Of a stretch of DNA of 64,000 nt, positions 10,617 through 21,234 are shown piece by piece. The notes beneath the pieces are model-generated. The model searched no databases and had not been told where the DNA came from. It was given only the letters and a program-made list of their open reading frames with translations. The stretch is taken from positions 18,917,582 to 18,981,581 of the forward strand of contig NC_063262.1 of the NCBI RefSeq assembly GCF_019578655.1. Reading direction: 5' to 3'. The translations under genes and the position numbers were made by a program. This DNA is from Ricinus communis (Eukaryota > Streptophyta > Magnoliopsida > Malpighiales > Euphorbiaceae). The first letter of the stretch is position 1, and every line of letters starts with the position of its first letter.

Positions 10617-11531
10617 CTATGGTCGACGTTGAAGAGTCATCATCAGAAAATCTAGAAGAGGTTGATTTCCTGTTGAAAGTAAGCTTATTTTTCCATCTGG
10701 AAACTGGTTTATATTTTTGAGATTTGTATTTGGCTCTGTTTAGTTTAGTGATTCAGGTTGGGTTGCACCTTCAAGGATCCATTCTTCTGGAAGAGTGATA
10801 TCCATCCATTGAATGGTTTTTAGAATGGTTGCATTGGATTTGGAAAGATCTGTTTGTAGGAATAAGGTTTCTCCTTTTGGTGAATGGAGTTTGTGTTTCG
10901 AACTAAAAGCAGAAATCATAGCTTTGTAATGTATTTTGAAAATCAATGCTATCGAAATAGATCCTTCAAGCATTTTGTAATTATGTGTCTTTATTTGAAG
11001 AACAGTGCTCTTTAAAACATTTTTATCATTTAAGGAAATTGTAATGTTTGGAAAACAATTGAAAGAAATTGTTCCTTTATTAAGGCTTGACTCAACAGTA
11101 CCTAACAAAGAATCATAGAAATTTATAAACCTAGTATCTCTAAGGGCTACTAAGATGGAAGTATCTAAACCTTCTCTAGTAAGGGGCTTTATTCCTACCT
11201 GGACAAGGCCTATATGAATATATTTATAGTCTTTTTCTTTATGCTTATGGAGGGTCTTTGGATTCAAAAGATAAATTTGTTCAAAAGGCTTTGAAATTTG
11301 AATATCTCTTTCTTCAGTTTTGATAGTAAAATCAGTTTTGAAGAGAGGAAACTTTGAAAACTCATAAATTTGCCTCTTTTGAACCTTGGGTATTTCCCAA
11401 TCATCAATATGCTTTGAAAAATCTTCAATAGTGATTTCCTTACTATTTACTAAACCTTTAGACCTTAAGGACTCAGAGGTAGAAGGATTTGAGAAAGAAG
11501 AAGATCTACAGAAAAAAGGTTCTAAATTCAT
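10617..11531 (-). pseudogene. Movement protein, inverted copy with ATG
   Basis: Begins with an ATG at 11531-11529 on the - strand and stays open to 10740, about 263 residues, covering the whole MP core and ending at a TAG in the linker (EGATQPESLN then stop). This is the longest MP copy with its start codon, but it lacks any upstream PBS or promoter: a short leader piece (11532-11576) is joined directly to RT sequence. Confidence 0.75.
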
Positions 11532-11576
11532 TTTAAAATAAATCAAGATAACATTCTAAACAAACATGAACCAATT

Positions 11577-12370
11577 CCCCGAGAGATGTAGTGGCCAAGA
11601 AATCTAATTTTTGTTTGGAATAAAGATATCTTGGACTTTGAAACTACTATACCATTTTTCTTAACAACATAGAAAAATGTCTTCAAATGTTTGAAATGTT
11701 GCTCTAGAGAATTTGAAAATATCAACACATCATCGATATAGACAATGCAAAACTTTGAATAAGGATTGAAAATGTCATTCATGATTTTTTGAAATTCAGA
11801 AGGAGCATTTTTTAATCCGAAAGGCATTACGTTCCATTCGTACTGGCCAAATGGAACTGTAAAAGCAGTTTTGTACCTGTCTTTAGGATGAATCTGGATT
11901 TGCCAAAATCCTGATTTCATATCAAACTTTGAAAAAATAAAAGCAGAATGAAGCTTTTGAAGAAGATCTTTTTTGTTTAGAATTGGGTATCTAATCCACT
12001 TTAGAGCTTTATTCAATGGTTTGTAATTAATCATTAACCTAGGTGTTCCTCTTTCTATCTCACTATTTTTGTTGACATAGAAAGCTGCACACGACCAGGG
12101 GGATCTGGATTTGGTGGGAATTTGTTTATCACAAAAATCTTTTTCATATGGTAAATCTACCATATGCTGTTTTCTTCTCCAAAAGACATTAGGAAGATCA
12201 GAACAAACTTCATTTTCAATCTTCTTTTGAAAATCAGATATTTTTCTTTGGACAAAATCATTTTGCATTGACTTTGGATTCTTTTCAAACCCATATCTTG
12301 TTTCAAGTGGAAAAGCTTGGTTTGTTTTCCTTTAATCAAAGCATTTATCTCAAAATTATAAATTGAGTGG
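11577..12370 (-). pseudogene. Viral reverse transcriptase fragment
   Basis: The only RT in the block. On the - strand it shows the RT palm motifs in order: PRLMINYKPLN, FSKFDMKSGFWQI, FTVPFGQYEWNVMPFGLKNAP and the catalytic YIDDVLIFS, ending near FLGHYIS. The N-terminal part (12384-12157) is in another frame. The thumb/RNase H part is missing: the sequence jumps to leader at 11576. The protease fragment at 846 and this RT are 10 kb apart although adjacent in a viral genome. Confidence 0.85.
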
Positions 12371-12560
12371 GCTTTTATCTCCAAATAGAAGATGAAATTT
12401 TGACCAAAATTTTAACTCTTCTTGTTGATTCCTCTGAATCAGAATTTTCGAATAGTGAGGAAGAGTTTCAAATTGATGAAATCAAAACCTCATCCAATTA
12501 TTCTGAATCAGATTCTGATGATATTCCAAAGAATATTAATATGCTCACTAGGCAATAAGA
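12371..12560 (+). pseudogene. Coat-protein acidic tail fragment, inverted
   Basis: About 60 codons of the Ser/Glu/Asp-rich tail downstream of the zinc knuckle (SSESEFSNSEEEFQIDEIK), in + orientation between two - strand segments. It matches 1580-1765 on the - strand. Confidence 0.65.
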
Positions 12561-13185
12561 AGCTTCTGGTGTGCAGGATCCTCAGACGAGGCAAGCACAG
12601 AGCATACACTTGTTAAATCTTAAATAAAATGGAAAGAAAGATGATAAAATTTTATTAATGGATGAACAAATATATAAACTTTGAAATAAAAGCTTTAAAA
12701 TGAAAGCTTTGAACAAAAAAAATATAACTTACAAGAGTTGATGAATATAAGAGGAAAATGGTTTCTCACTCTTACTCTCACCCTCTCTTTTCTCACTATA
12801 TTTCTAATGGTATGACTTGAAGAATACAAGAGTTTCTTGGTATTTTTCAGTCTGCCTTCTTCTTTGGAAAACTCCTCTATTTATAGAGGTCTTCAGCCTT
12901 CAAGCCTCATAATTGATGCTTTGGATGCTCTTCATAGTGGAATGAGGGGCTCCACGTCTTTTGGATGCTTTTGATAATAGAGTGAGAGGCTCCATGACTT
13001 TTGCAAAATTTGTCTGCCACGCTTGAGGAATCTTTTACCTTTAAAAAAATAAAGGTGCAGAGTCTTTTCTCTTTTCTCTTTTCTTTTAAATGACTCTTTT
13101 TATTTATTTATTAGGCATTTAGCCCATTACAAAAATATTTTGGGCTGCCATTTCTGGTTTTCAACCCTAGGGCTTTATAGAGATG
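12561..13185 (-). promoter_or_regulatory. Viral intergenic region, promoter and leader (copy 3)
   Basis: TATAAATA at 12885-12878 on the - strand in the same palindromic context as the other copies. It follows the terminal ORF directly and extends into the leader, ending before the PBS at 12561. Confidence 0.7.
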
Positions 13186-14108
13186 TTATTTGATGGGCTT
13201 GAATATCCCAAAACAGTCATCTTCGTTCGACTCACCATCTAGATCTATTGCTGCTGAGCTGGTGCTAGAAGAGGAAGATGAAGCTTTAGATTTTCCTTTG
13301 GAAGAGGTGGTTTCCAACAACTGTTTGATTAATTGTAAGAAATCTTCTTCTGTTTGAGCCGATGCTAGCTTTGGAATGATGAAAGACTTCTGTGCCAGGA
13401 AAGTGGTCTGTTCTTTCGGAGGTGGCAAGAAGCAATTCTTTGAAAGAAAACTTCGTACCATCTTTAGAGATAATTTTTCTTGGTGGTTAAATTTATCCCA
13501 CCATTTGACTTTGAATATTCGGGCAAGGATGATTTCTCCATCTGCTGCTTGGTTGAAATGAAAATACCATACACATACCCAGGGTAGAAAAAAGTTTGAA
13601 CAAAATAGAAGTAAAGGGGGAAAACGTTTTTCTATTTTGTTTGGTTTATAGTGGGCTTTGAATAGATTAAACAGAGGTAGAACTTCTGGAATTATGGTCT
13701 TAGGAACATTGCCATAAAAATTCCACCATTGTTTAAACCAATATGAGATCTTTGAAGTTTGGATTGAGCTTGTGTCGAAGTAGAAAAGCCAAGAATGGCT
13801 TTGTCCTTCATTTTGAAGAAGAAAGGTATTAAACCAAGCTTGTTGGTAATCCCAATAGTTGAAAGAAGTGTTTAGGCTTGATGTGTAGGTTCTTTGGAGG
13901 GAAGTTGGAAAAGATCTTGATGAATATAAATCCATTCCCCAATTTGAAGGGTGGAGGATTCTTTATATGGTGCATGTGGAATATGCAAGGTCTTTATGGT
14001 CTTTGTGCTTTTTGAAGTGTTTGAACTTTCGCGAACCGATTTACCTCGAGGATGGTGACCGTAGTAAGATTGAGGCTTTGATATATTCCAGGGCTTGAAG
14101 TACCATCC
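13186..14108 (-). pseudogene. Viral terminal ORF of unknown function (copy 2, longest)
   Basis: Two frames (14108-13872 and 13935-13186) overlap, so at least one shift separates them. The longer piece has 249 codons with SFNYWDYQQAWFN, then WFKQWWNFYGNVPKTIIPEVLPLF-type Trp-rich sequence, KWWDKF, a Ser-rich acidic linker and FGIFKPIK at the end. The N-terminal piece contains WNISKPQSYYG. It is last before the intergenic region and truncated by the TA tract. No recognised domain; likely a caulimovirid accessory or polyprotein C-terminal product. Confidence 0.6.
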
Positions 14109-14133
14109 TATATATATATATATATATATATAT
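14109..14133. repeat. (TA)n microsatellite at right boundary of viral block
   Basis: About 25 bases of TA. Viral coding sequence ends at its left edge, and retroelement 3' UTR sequence starts at its right edge. Confidence 0.9.
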
Positions 14134-14692
14134 GCTCTAAAGAAGGAAAAAAAGTGTCGTTTTGGTCTTTGACCTTTCAAAATGACATTTTAGTCCCTGG
14201 ACAGGCCAATTATCAATACGTCCCTAGAAGACATTAATCAACTTAATTACATCCCAAAATGGAAATTATTGACTTAATATGAAAATCAACACCTAGAAGT
14301 GGGAAATCAATCAAGCAGGCATATTCCTCAAAATCAAGCAGGTGTAATCCTCAAAATTAAAGAAGGTGGAGTCCTCAAAATCAAAGCAGGTACAGTCCTG
14401 AAAATCGAAGCAAGAGTAATCCTCAAATAAAATTAGGAGTAGTCCTTCAATCAAGCAGGCCTAGTCCTCGACTCAGGTAAGTATGATCCTTCAGCCAATC
14501 AGGCATAGTCCTTTAATCAAGCGGGTGTGGTCCCTAAATCAAAGTCAAAAAGATTTGCATCAACTCAGGCTTACAAAGCATGGCTTCTACAACTCATTTT
14601 CAAATCCTTTTGACGTATCCTAGATATTTATAATTTATCTCAATATATTTAATCACATTTGTATTCATAAATTTTGACAAACTAGGGGCAAC
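14134..14692 (+). repeat. Retroelement 3' UTR with degenerate minisatellite and polypurine tract
   Basis: From 14312 to 14547 there are about 9 degenerate units of roughly 24-28 bp, built on AATCAAGCAGGTGTAGTCCTC. A purine-rich ACTAGGGGCAA (14681-14691) precedes the LTR start. Tandem repeats in the 3' UTR are known for Tat/Ogre retrotransposons, which supports reading the next feature as a 3' LTR on the + strand. Confidence 0.6.
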
Positions 14693-16810
14693 TGTGAGCA
14701 CTCATTTTCCGAATTTAGATATTGAGAGAATTATGGAATACTCGATGATTAAAGTTACTGCCTTTCTCATGTCTTGGGACGTTGAGGCAGGCGAATCCCA
14801 GCTAGGGTTGTGAGTAATTGAACGAAAATTGCTTTTTAAAATCAATTTGGATCCAATTGATAGAAAAAAATTAAGTTTGAAGGTGAATCTAAAATTTTTA
14901 AATTTGGGGACAAATTACAAGAATTTTATGAACTTTTTTGCCTTTGACCCAATTAGCTCAACATAGAGCCAGTCAGCTCTGCAGAGTTCCCATTGGCCTA
15001 TTTTTTGAGTTTTAATGTCATTTTATGTGTTTAATTGATTTAACACGTCAAAAATGCCTTCTAGACAATATTATCAATAAATTATGAATTTAAATGAATT
15101 TTAAATGGATATTCATTTAACTGAATATTTGATAAAATCTAGGGATTTGATTTTTAATAAATTGTTGATATTATCCAATGTATCTAGGGTTTCCTAGACC
15201 CCTAAGGCTATAAGTAGAACATTATATCCTAGGTTTATTGTTAACGATTACTAACAATTATTTTGCAATTTTTGGTAATTCTCAGCATACTCTAGCTACA
15301 TTAACTACGATAATTAAGGAGAGAGATTTTAAGTAGTTAAGAGAAAAGGTCAGTGAAAAAAGAACTCCACTTTAGGAAACTTCTCTTTAGAACGATAAAA
15401 ACTTTCTTTCACCCAAACATGCACTTAGTCAAACACTAAAAAGGCTTGATTCATATCAAATCTTTGATTCTATCTCCTCGTCATGTCTAAAGACTCAATG
15501 ATCAGCACAATACGGTGATAACCTAAAGGTTCCAAAGGCCTAAATTATCAACATCCTCTTCTCTTTTTCTTTAATCTTTTTTATGATTTTAGAAACATGA
15601 TTAGGGTCGACCATAAATGCTTTATATGATTTGTATGATTAAATCTAGGGTTATCAATAGGTTAACATACTTCTTCCATGATTACGTATCCTAGATTTTG
15701 GACCCGGATTTTGGAATTTGATAACATGTTCTCTATTGGGTTTTTGAATCTGATTATTTGAATGATTAGGGTAACATGTTAGATGTTTATTCTTAAGGTA
15801 TGGATTATGTGATTGGATTTGTTTGTTTTTTCAAGGTTGCATGATTGAATCTAGAATCTGCAATATGAAGTTCATGTCTCTTTATCAATTATTCCTTTTG
15901 ATTTTTCTTTTGTGTTTTGATTTTATTTAATTGAGTTTTATGTCTTTATTTTATTTGATTACATGTATTAATCGATCTTTTTGTCTTCTGTGCATGCAAT
16001 TTGGCTCCTAAGCAAGGAGAATTGAAGAATTAAGCAAAGAATGTGACCAAGCCATATATTTGATCGGCTCGGTGACCAAGGCAAGTCAACTATGCAACAA
16101 GACTCGGCCTAATTCTAGATTTTATTCCTTTTTAGCATTTTATGTACTTTATGACTCATTTTAGTTGGTTTTCCTTTGATTTCTTAGTTGTAGGAGGATT
16201 GTAATAGCTAAATTTATTTTTGGCTTTATTTTTGTTTTATTCTAGATGTATGCCAAATACTTGATATTTGATTGCTTAATTAAGACTAGCCACATAGATA
16301 TTAGGCTTACAACTGAACCTTAACATGAAATGGTAGTCTATTAGATTAATAAGCTGGCATATTGGGCATGAATTAAAATCCATATAGATTTAGTGGACTT
16401 TTGCCATGCTTTTAATTAATTAAATGGCCTCACATAGAATAACGTCACCCAATTGTGCCTCAGCATGTAAAACAGGTAGTCCATTTAGTTTAAAAGGTCT
16501 AGTAATTAAAAAGCATAATATATAATGGGCTAGACTAGATGAGCTTCTGTACATAATTAAATAGTTCAATTAGGCTAATAACTTAAAAGGGAATTAAGTT
16601 TAAATAAAATAGGCTAGACCTAAGTAGACCTCACATGTTATAATGCTTTATTATAAAAAATATAACTGTTGTATTTATAGGAAATAGCCTGTTAAATAAT
16701 AAAATTAAAAATAAGAATACACAATTAAGGAAGTTGGCCTTTGGATCCATCGTGGCAAAGCTTCCTTATAGAATCGAGAAACACCATTAAAAATCGTTAA
16801 ACTAGGTGGA
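14693..16810 (+). mobile_element. Tat-lineage LTR (R1), probable 3' LTR
   Basis: Starts TGTGAGCACTC after the polypurine tract. It carries a TATA-like CTATAAGTAG at 15208 and long non-coding sequence. It is homologous, on the opposite strand, to 27500-29470 and more weakly to 29585-31000: shared blocks include the GATCAGCAC...GTGATAA region (15500-15530), the GAAACATGATTA region at 15592, and the block ending in AAGGAAGTT at 16725. The right edge is fixed only by where homology to the leader of the PMD ORF begins. It has no coding capacity. Confidence 0.55.
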
Positions 16811-17110
16811 GATGAGGTATTTTCTTTCGCTAAACTCTTTTATCTGTCATTTTTACACTCGAGAAACACATAATTTACTAAAAAGATGTGAAAAATCAAA
16901 GAAAATCATACTGCCTATCCTGAGCAGTCGATCAACTCTGCACAATGTTGATCGAGTATGCACAATCCGATTGGACACGCATAGGTCAAAAATTAACATT
17001 TTGCACCGTTTTTCAAAAACTTGAAAATAATTAATGTACTTACATGTTTTGGACTTTGATATGCATGTGTATGTATTTATACCTGATTTTGCACTTTTCA
17101 TTGTGACACT
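16811..17110 (+). other. Leader of PMD ORF
   Basis: Non-coding. Corresponds to 252-600 on the - strand. No motif beyond the homology is visible. Confidence 0.45.
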
Positions 17111-19118
17111 ATGTCGACCCGGTTCACCGAAAACTTCTATGGTACCCGTGAGTGGTTCAACGAACTGCCGAGCTCTATCCAAGCTCGTATAGGTGACATC
17201 GAGTTTTGCCAGTTTGTTACCACGTTGCCTTTTATGACAAGGAGGACCAACCCTAACTTAGTTTATGCACTACTCGAAAGGTGGACGGACACCACCCACA
17301 CCTTCCATATTCCAATCGTAGAGCTGACACTATCACCATTCTCTTTTGCTACCATTACGGGGATTGAATTCAGAAGTACTGTTGTACCTTCTGATGATGC
17401 AATATATAACTAGAGGTCCGACATTCGAGACCAGTTTATTTTTTACCTTTCGGGGTTCTTGCCCACACGCAAGAACATGTGATGCCTGGCCTATCTGAGT
17501 ATCCCCTTCCACTCTAAGAGATTCACCCCTCGGTCTGCATAGGAGGTGGACTAGATGGCTCGTTCTTTTCTGGTCTACCTGTTTGGGACCATCTTGTTTA
17601 GTGACTTGGGAAATTAACTGAACCTGCACTACTTGGCCCCTCTGAGAGATCTAGACCAAGTCTTCCCTTACAATTGAGGGTCCGCTGTTTTTGCATATAT
17701 GTACTAGCAGATGGACATCACAATCCGCGGGAGCAAGAGGCTTTGCCATATTTGGCATGCCATACATGTAAGTTTTTCTTTCTATTGTACATTTTTACTC
17801 TTCTATTTGTGAATTATTCACTGATTACTTAAATGCAGGTCTGTGCCCTAGAGATTGGTCTTCTGGTAGGCTCCCAGCCTATTAGCACTTCTCGTGCTTT
17901 GCCTCGCCTGAGTTGTTGGGGCTCGAGTAGGAGCGTTCCACTAGAGTGGGTGCAGGTCAACACACATCATTTGTGGATCAACTCCATATCCTAGGATCAG
18001 GCAAAAAGAAAGATACATCAGTCAAACTTATAAATTTGAAAGTTTAATTATTTACCTTTCCATTTTCATATTCGCAGCGACTAGCTCGGGGATCATATTT
18101 CAGATTTGAAAGTTTATTTACCTTATATGTTGTCTACCAAGATTGAGCATAGGAGGATACCCCTAACTGGCCCTACTTGTCGGGCACGGTACTTAGGTGA
18201 GCGGATTTATGGTTGAGAGAGGGCTCAGCCTACTGCGAGTGCCTCTATCCCCTCCTCTATCGATGTTCTAGACAGCTGACATTGCCGACGAGGAGCTACC
18301 AGTCAGTGTTGAGGGGTATGACGACCTTGAGGATCTCACCATCCGATCACGGAGGACAAATTACATATCCTTCATGATGCAATTGTCAGGGTTTATGCCT
18401 TTAAACTGTGAAACCATTGCTCATGTATTTTCTCACTCTAGTTGTTTTACTGAATTATTGTTGCATAATTTTTTAATTATCATTCTTTCACTACAGTTCT
18501 CACACCCCAAACCTTGAGTTTCTGACTCGAAGGAAGGGCATCCAACTAATTGTCTTAGGCCTACTCGCATCTCGGGCTCATCCACCTTTGTTGCTTTAGA
18601 GGCACCTCCCATGGTGGTGTCAAATGTCATTTCGGGGAGCATCCCATTTCTCCAAGATCCTATAGTGTCTTACTCGAGTCCTTCTGGCACTATGGATCAC
18701 TACTAGCCTTATAGTCGAGCGTCCTTCTAGAGTTTACTCCAAACAATTGCAGGCACGTGAGTTGTCTCTTTCTTTATTATTTTACACTTCTCTACGTTCC
18801 TAAAATGTTAGTAATACATACACATATGCAATTATACAGATTTAAAGAGATCAGTTCGAGGCTCGCTGCGGTTGCAAGGAGATAGTTCTTTGTTATCAAT
18901 AAGAAATTATACATGTATATTATGAAAAATAGTAGTTAATCCTTTGGGTATATCTCTATTATAGAGGGACCACGAGGGCTTCCAAGGGTAGGCAAATGCT
19001 TGCAAGCGCTAGATTGAGAATCATCAATATCGACTGAGACCCTGACGCTTCAGTTGTCTGCTCTTTGAACTCAGGGCATGGAGACCGACTCCAATGAGGG
19101 GATAGATGATTTAGGATA
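17111..19118 (+). pseudogene. Plant mobile domain ORF of a retroelement, decayed
   Basis: The ATG at 17111 opens 100 codons to a stop at 17413. The same frame continues with clear family sequence: FLVYLFGTILFSD, then LHYLAPLRDLD, then a GSAVFAYMY motif, all typical of the plant mobile domain (PF10536-type). Several stops replace Trp codons of the family, as in YN-stop-GS at about 17677 where the family has Trp. Frame shifts and a possible intron near 17770-17840 follow. The ORF lies on the strand opposite to the gag-pol remnants at 21-27 kb. In Tat elements such antisense extra ORFs lie between pol and the 3' LTR. The function of the product is unknown. Confidence 0.65.
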
Positions 19119-19530
19119 GAACCCCATGACTTTTAGTTAGATTAGCTACCTTTCTGTACCTCTTTCTTTTTGCTGTATTATATGACATAGACTTTTACTT
19201 TGTTATAAAATTTCGAATTTATGATCATTGAAGCATCTCAATACTTATTTAGATTGTTGAATATCATACCTATAACTTATGTGAATGACGACAAAAACTC
19301 GAAGATGCACCAAAACCCTAAAAATTCCATGACTTCTAACTGATGACATCATACAGTCGATCGGTTGTGGAGCTAAGCTGATCGGCTGTGGAGCTAAGCT
19401 GATCGGCTTTCCACACAGCCCATCTCTATGGTTGTAAAGTCCGATTCCAACACTGATTTTAGGCCTATATATAGATGATACCCTCTTAAACTCTTCCATA
19501 CACGATTTAGCTTTCTCATAATCTAAAAAT
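19119..19530. repeat. Non-coding spacer with 21-bp tandem duplication
   Basis: No gene seen. 19366-19386 and 19387-19407 are two perfect copies of a 21-bp unit containing AGCTAAGCTGATCGGC. Related GATCGGCT-type motifs occur at 16930, 30450 and 410 in the other copies of this element family. Confidence 0.6.
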
Positions 19531-20890
19531 ATGACACAAAGAAGTGCAGAAGCCCTCAAAACTCTTTTCAATACCCTTACTAGTGATGAGTGGATCAAAC
19601 TTAGAAAACTTCACATTTCTTCCTTTAAAGTGTTGCAACATACTAAGCCTGACTACAACTTTCCTCAGTTAGCTGTTAACTTCTAGTGCCTAAAAGATCA
19701 TGTCTTTCACTTCAATGGACAAGAGCTATGCCATATGATCAAAGAATTTTCTACTGTTCTTGGAGGCCCTAATAATTCTACACTTCCAATTACTTTGCCA
19801 AAGCTAGATGACCTTTTCCCTAGCAAATTGGTAGAGTTATTCAATATGCCCCCAATTGAGGTACTTTCTCATTCCATCACTGAATACATCATTATCACCT
19901 CATTAATCCCCTATTGTGAGAAGAAAGAGAGGGCCACACCTATTTGGGTAAGGATGTTAAGCTTTTGCCCTTATGCCTAATTCTTGTTGATTTCTCCTCG
20001 AGGAGAGGGAGACATCAGAATTGCAAGTATCATTGATCAAGTGGAGTGCAAAGTTGATCCAGTTTCAGTTGTCTTGGCTGAAACCATCATTAGGTTGGAC
20101 ATATGTACAAAATCCATCAATAGATTGGTGGCAACCTTCAATAGGTATACAACCAAATCTATTTTATTTGTATTCTTTTTGCCTTAACTTTTGCCTAAGC
20201 CGCCCTCTCGTGTTTTCAACTTAGCAGACTATTATCTTAACTTTTGCCTAAGCCAACCTTTCAAGTTTTCAACTTAGCAAACTCTATTTTTGCTTAAGCC
20301 GCCCTCTCAGGTTCTTAGCTTAACTTTTATTTTTGTTCTTTTATTCTTTACTCTCTTATTTCTTCTTTTCTTTTTTACAGATTTGATTACATGAAAAGCT
20401 TCAAATAATGATTATCCCAAAGGACATTGATAAGTATAAGCTGAAACAAGTGGAAGTTCGCTCTATCGCTGCACCTTGAGGTCATGAGAACTGAATTTCT
20501 TGGATGAAGGGCATTTTGGACACACTCGTCCATTAGACATGTCCTTGGTGGAGAATTAAGCATGTCACACTCTTAATATATGGTAGCTGCATACCTTTAG
20601 CCGGTTTATTAGCATCCACTTTCTACGCACCATCTAAGCTCTATCACTAATATGGGTAAAAGCAACTGATCTTGGAATTCTCCCTCGAATTTAAAGGTTT
20701 CCAACCGAGGCAGGACTTCTTAGATAAGATCGAGAGGTTGTGGCCCTGCTGTACCATAGAGCGCAAAAGTGATGCTGAAGGCGACCTAACCATAAATGAT
20801 AACTCCAAGGCTTGGGTTCAGCTTCATACTAGCACTGCACCTAGATTTGCAGGGTTTAAGAGGATTTGAGAGCTAACTACTGAATCTAGA
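19531..20890 (+). pseudogene. DUF7745-like extra ORF of a retroelement, decayed
   Basis: The ATG at 19531 opens a frame (MTQRSAEALKTLF...) with stops at 19684 and 19978. Conserved-looking parts are FHFNGQELCHMIKEF, PSKLVELF, the LISPRGEGDIRIASIIDQV block and VLAETIIRLD near 20095. After an intron-like gap (20161-20394, ending TTTTACAG) coding resumes weakly, with YAPSKLYH and SLEFKGFQP near 20620-20700. This arrangement resembles the DUF7745 proteins encoded by plant LTR retrotransposons; I recognise it from its pattern only. It is antisense to the adjacent integrase remnant. Confidence 0.5.
20184..20330 (+). repeat. Three degenerate ~50-bp tandem repeats
   Basis: Three units each contain TTGCCTAAGCC or TTGCTTAAGCC, a CCCTCTC-like or CCTTTCA segment, then a GTTTTCAACTTAGCA or GTTCTTAGC end. 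They lie in the intron-like gap of the DUF7745-like ORF. Confidence 0.6.
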
Positions 20891-21234
20891 TGCAAATACA
20901 AAGAGAAGAAAATGAATATGCTTCTATTTTTTAGATCTCAATGATTTTGCTTAGGATTTAGTTGTCTTTTCTTTTAGTAGTGCATAAAGTAACAAACAAG
21001 CATACATGTTTGATAAAAATTCTAAACAATTTTATTCATTTAGTAAAGGCCCAAATGGGTTCATTTTGATATCTCATGATACAACTCCTGTTATCAACCA
21101 GTCCTTTCGGATTTTAAAGTTAAACATTTTCTATCTTTTGCCCTAATTTCTTCTTGACCAGCCTTTTTGGATTTTCTCACTAGCAAGCTATTTTTTCTAT
21201 TATTTTCTATTTCTAGTCTTACATATATTATTTC
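20891..21234. other. Non-coding spacer between antisense ORF and integrase end
   Basis: AT-rich, with no open frame of note. The degenerate AAGCC/CAGCC-TTTT-GGATTTT motif recurs at 21098 and 21160. Confidence 0.4.

Larger units (their letters stand above)
846..14108. other. Endogenous caulimovirid (plant pararetrovirus) locus, rearranged
   Basis: A 13.3-kb block of Caulimoviridae-like sequence. Recognisable parts are a 30K-type movement protein, a coat protein with a CCHC zinc knuckle, an aspartic protease (FDTGAD), a reverse transcriptase (YIDDVL), tRNA-Met primer-binding sites, a TATA-containing promoter and leader, and a terminal ORF of unknown role. Joining overlapping copies only by order gives: promoter, leader, PBS, MP, linker, CP, zinc knuckle, PR, RT, ..., terminal ORF, promoter. 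The order fits a long polyprotein genome such as petuviruses or florendoviruses, but I do not assign a genus. The block is cut into about 13-14 segments in both orientations and no intact viral gene is present. It is a molecular fossil, not a complete genome. Confidence 0.85.

Noticed and set aside
846..14108. Whether the viral block could be a functional, activatable provirus
   Set aside because: Genes are scrambled, interrupted and incomplete, RNase H is not seen, and protease and RT are single truncated fragments.
14280..14560. Regular repeats that might be taken for a CRISPR array
   Set aside because: Units are degenerate, without distinct spacers, and the DNA is plant nuclear. It is a retroelement 3' UTR minisatellite.
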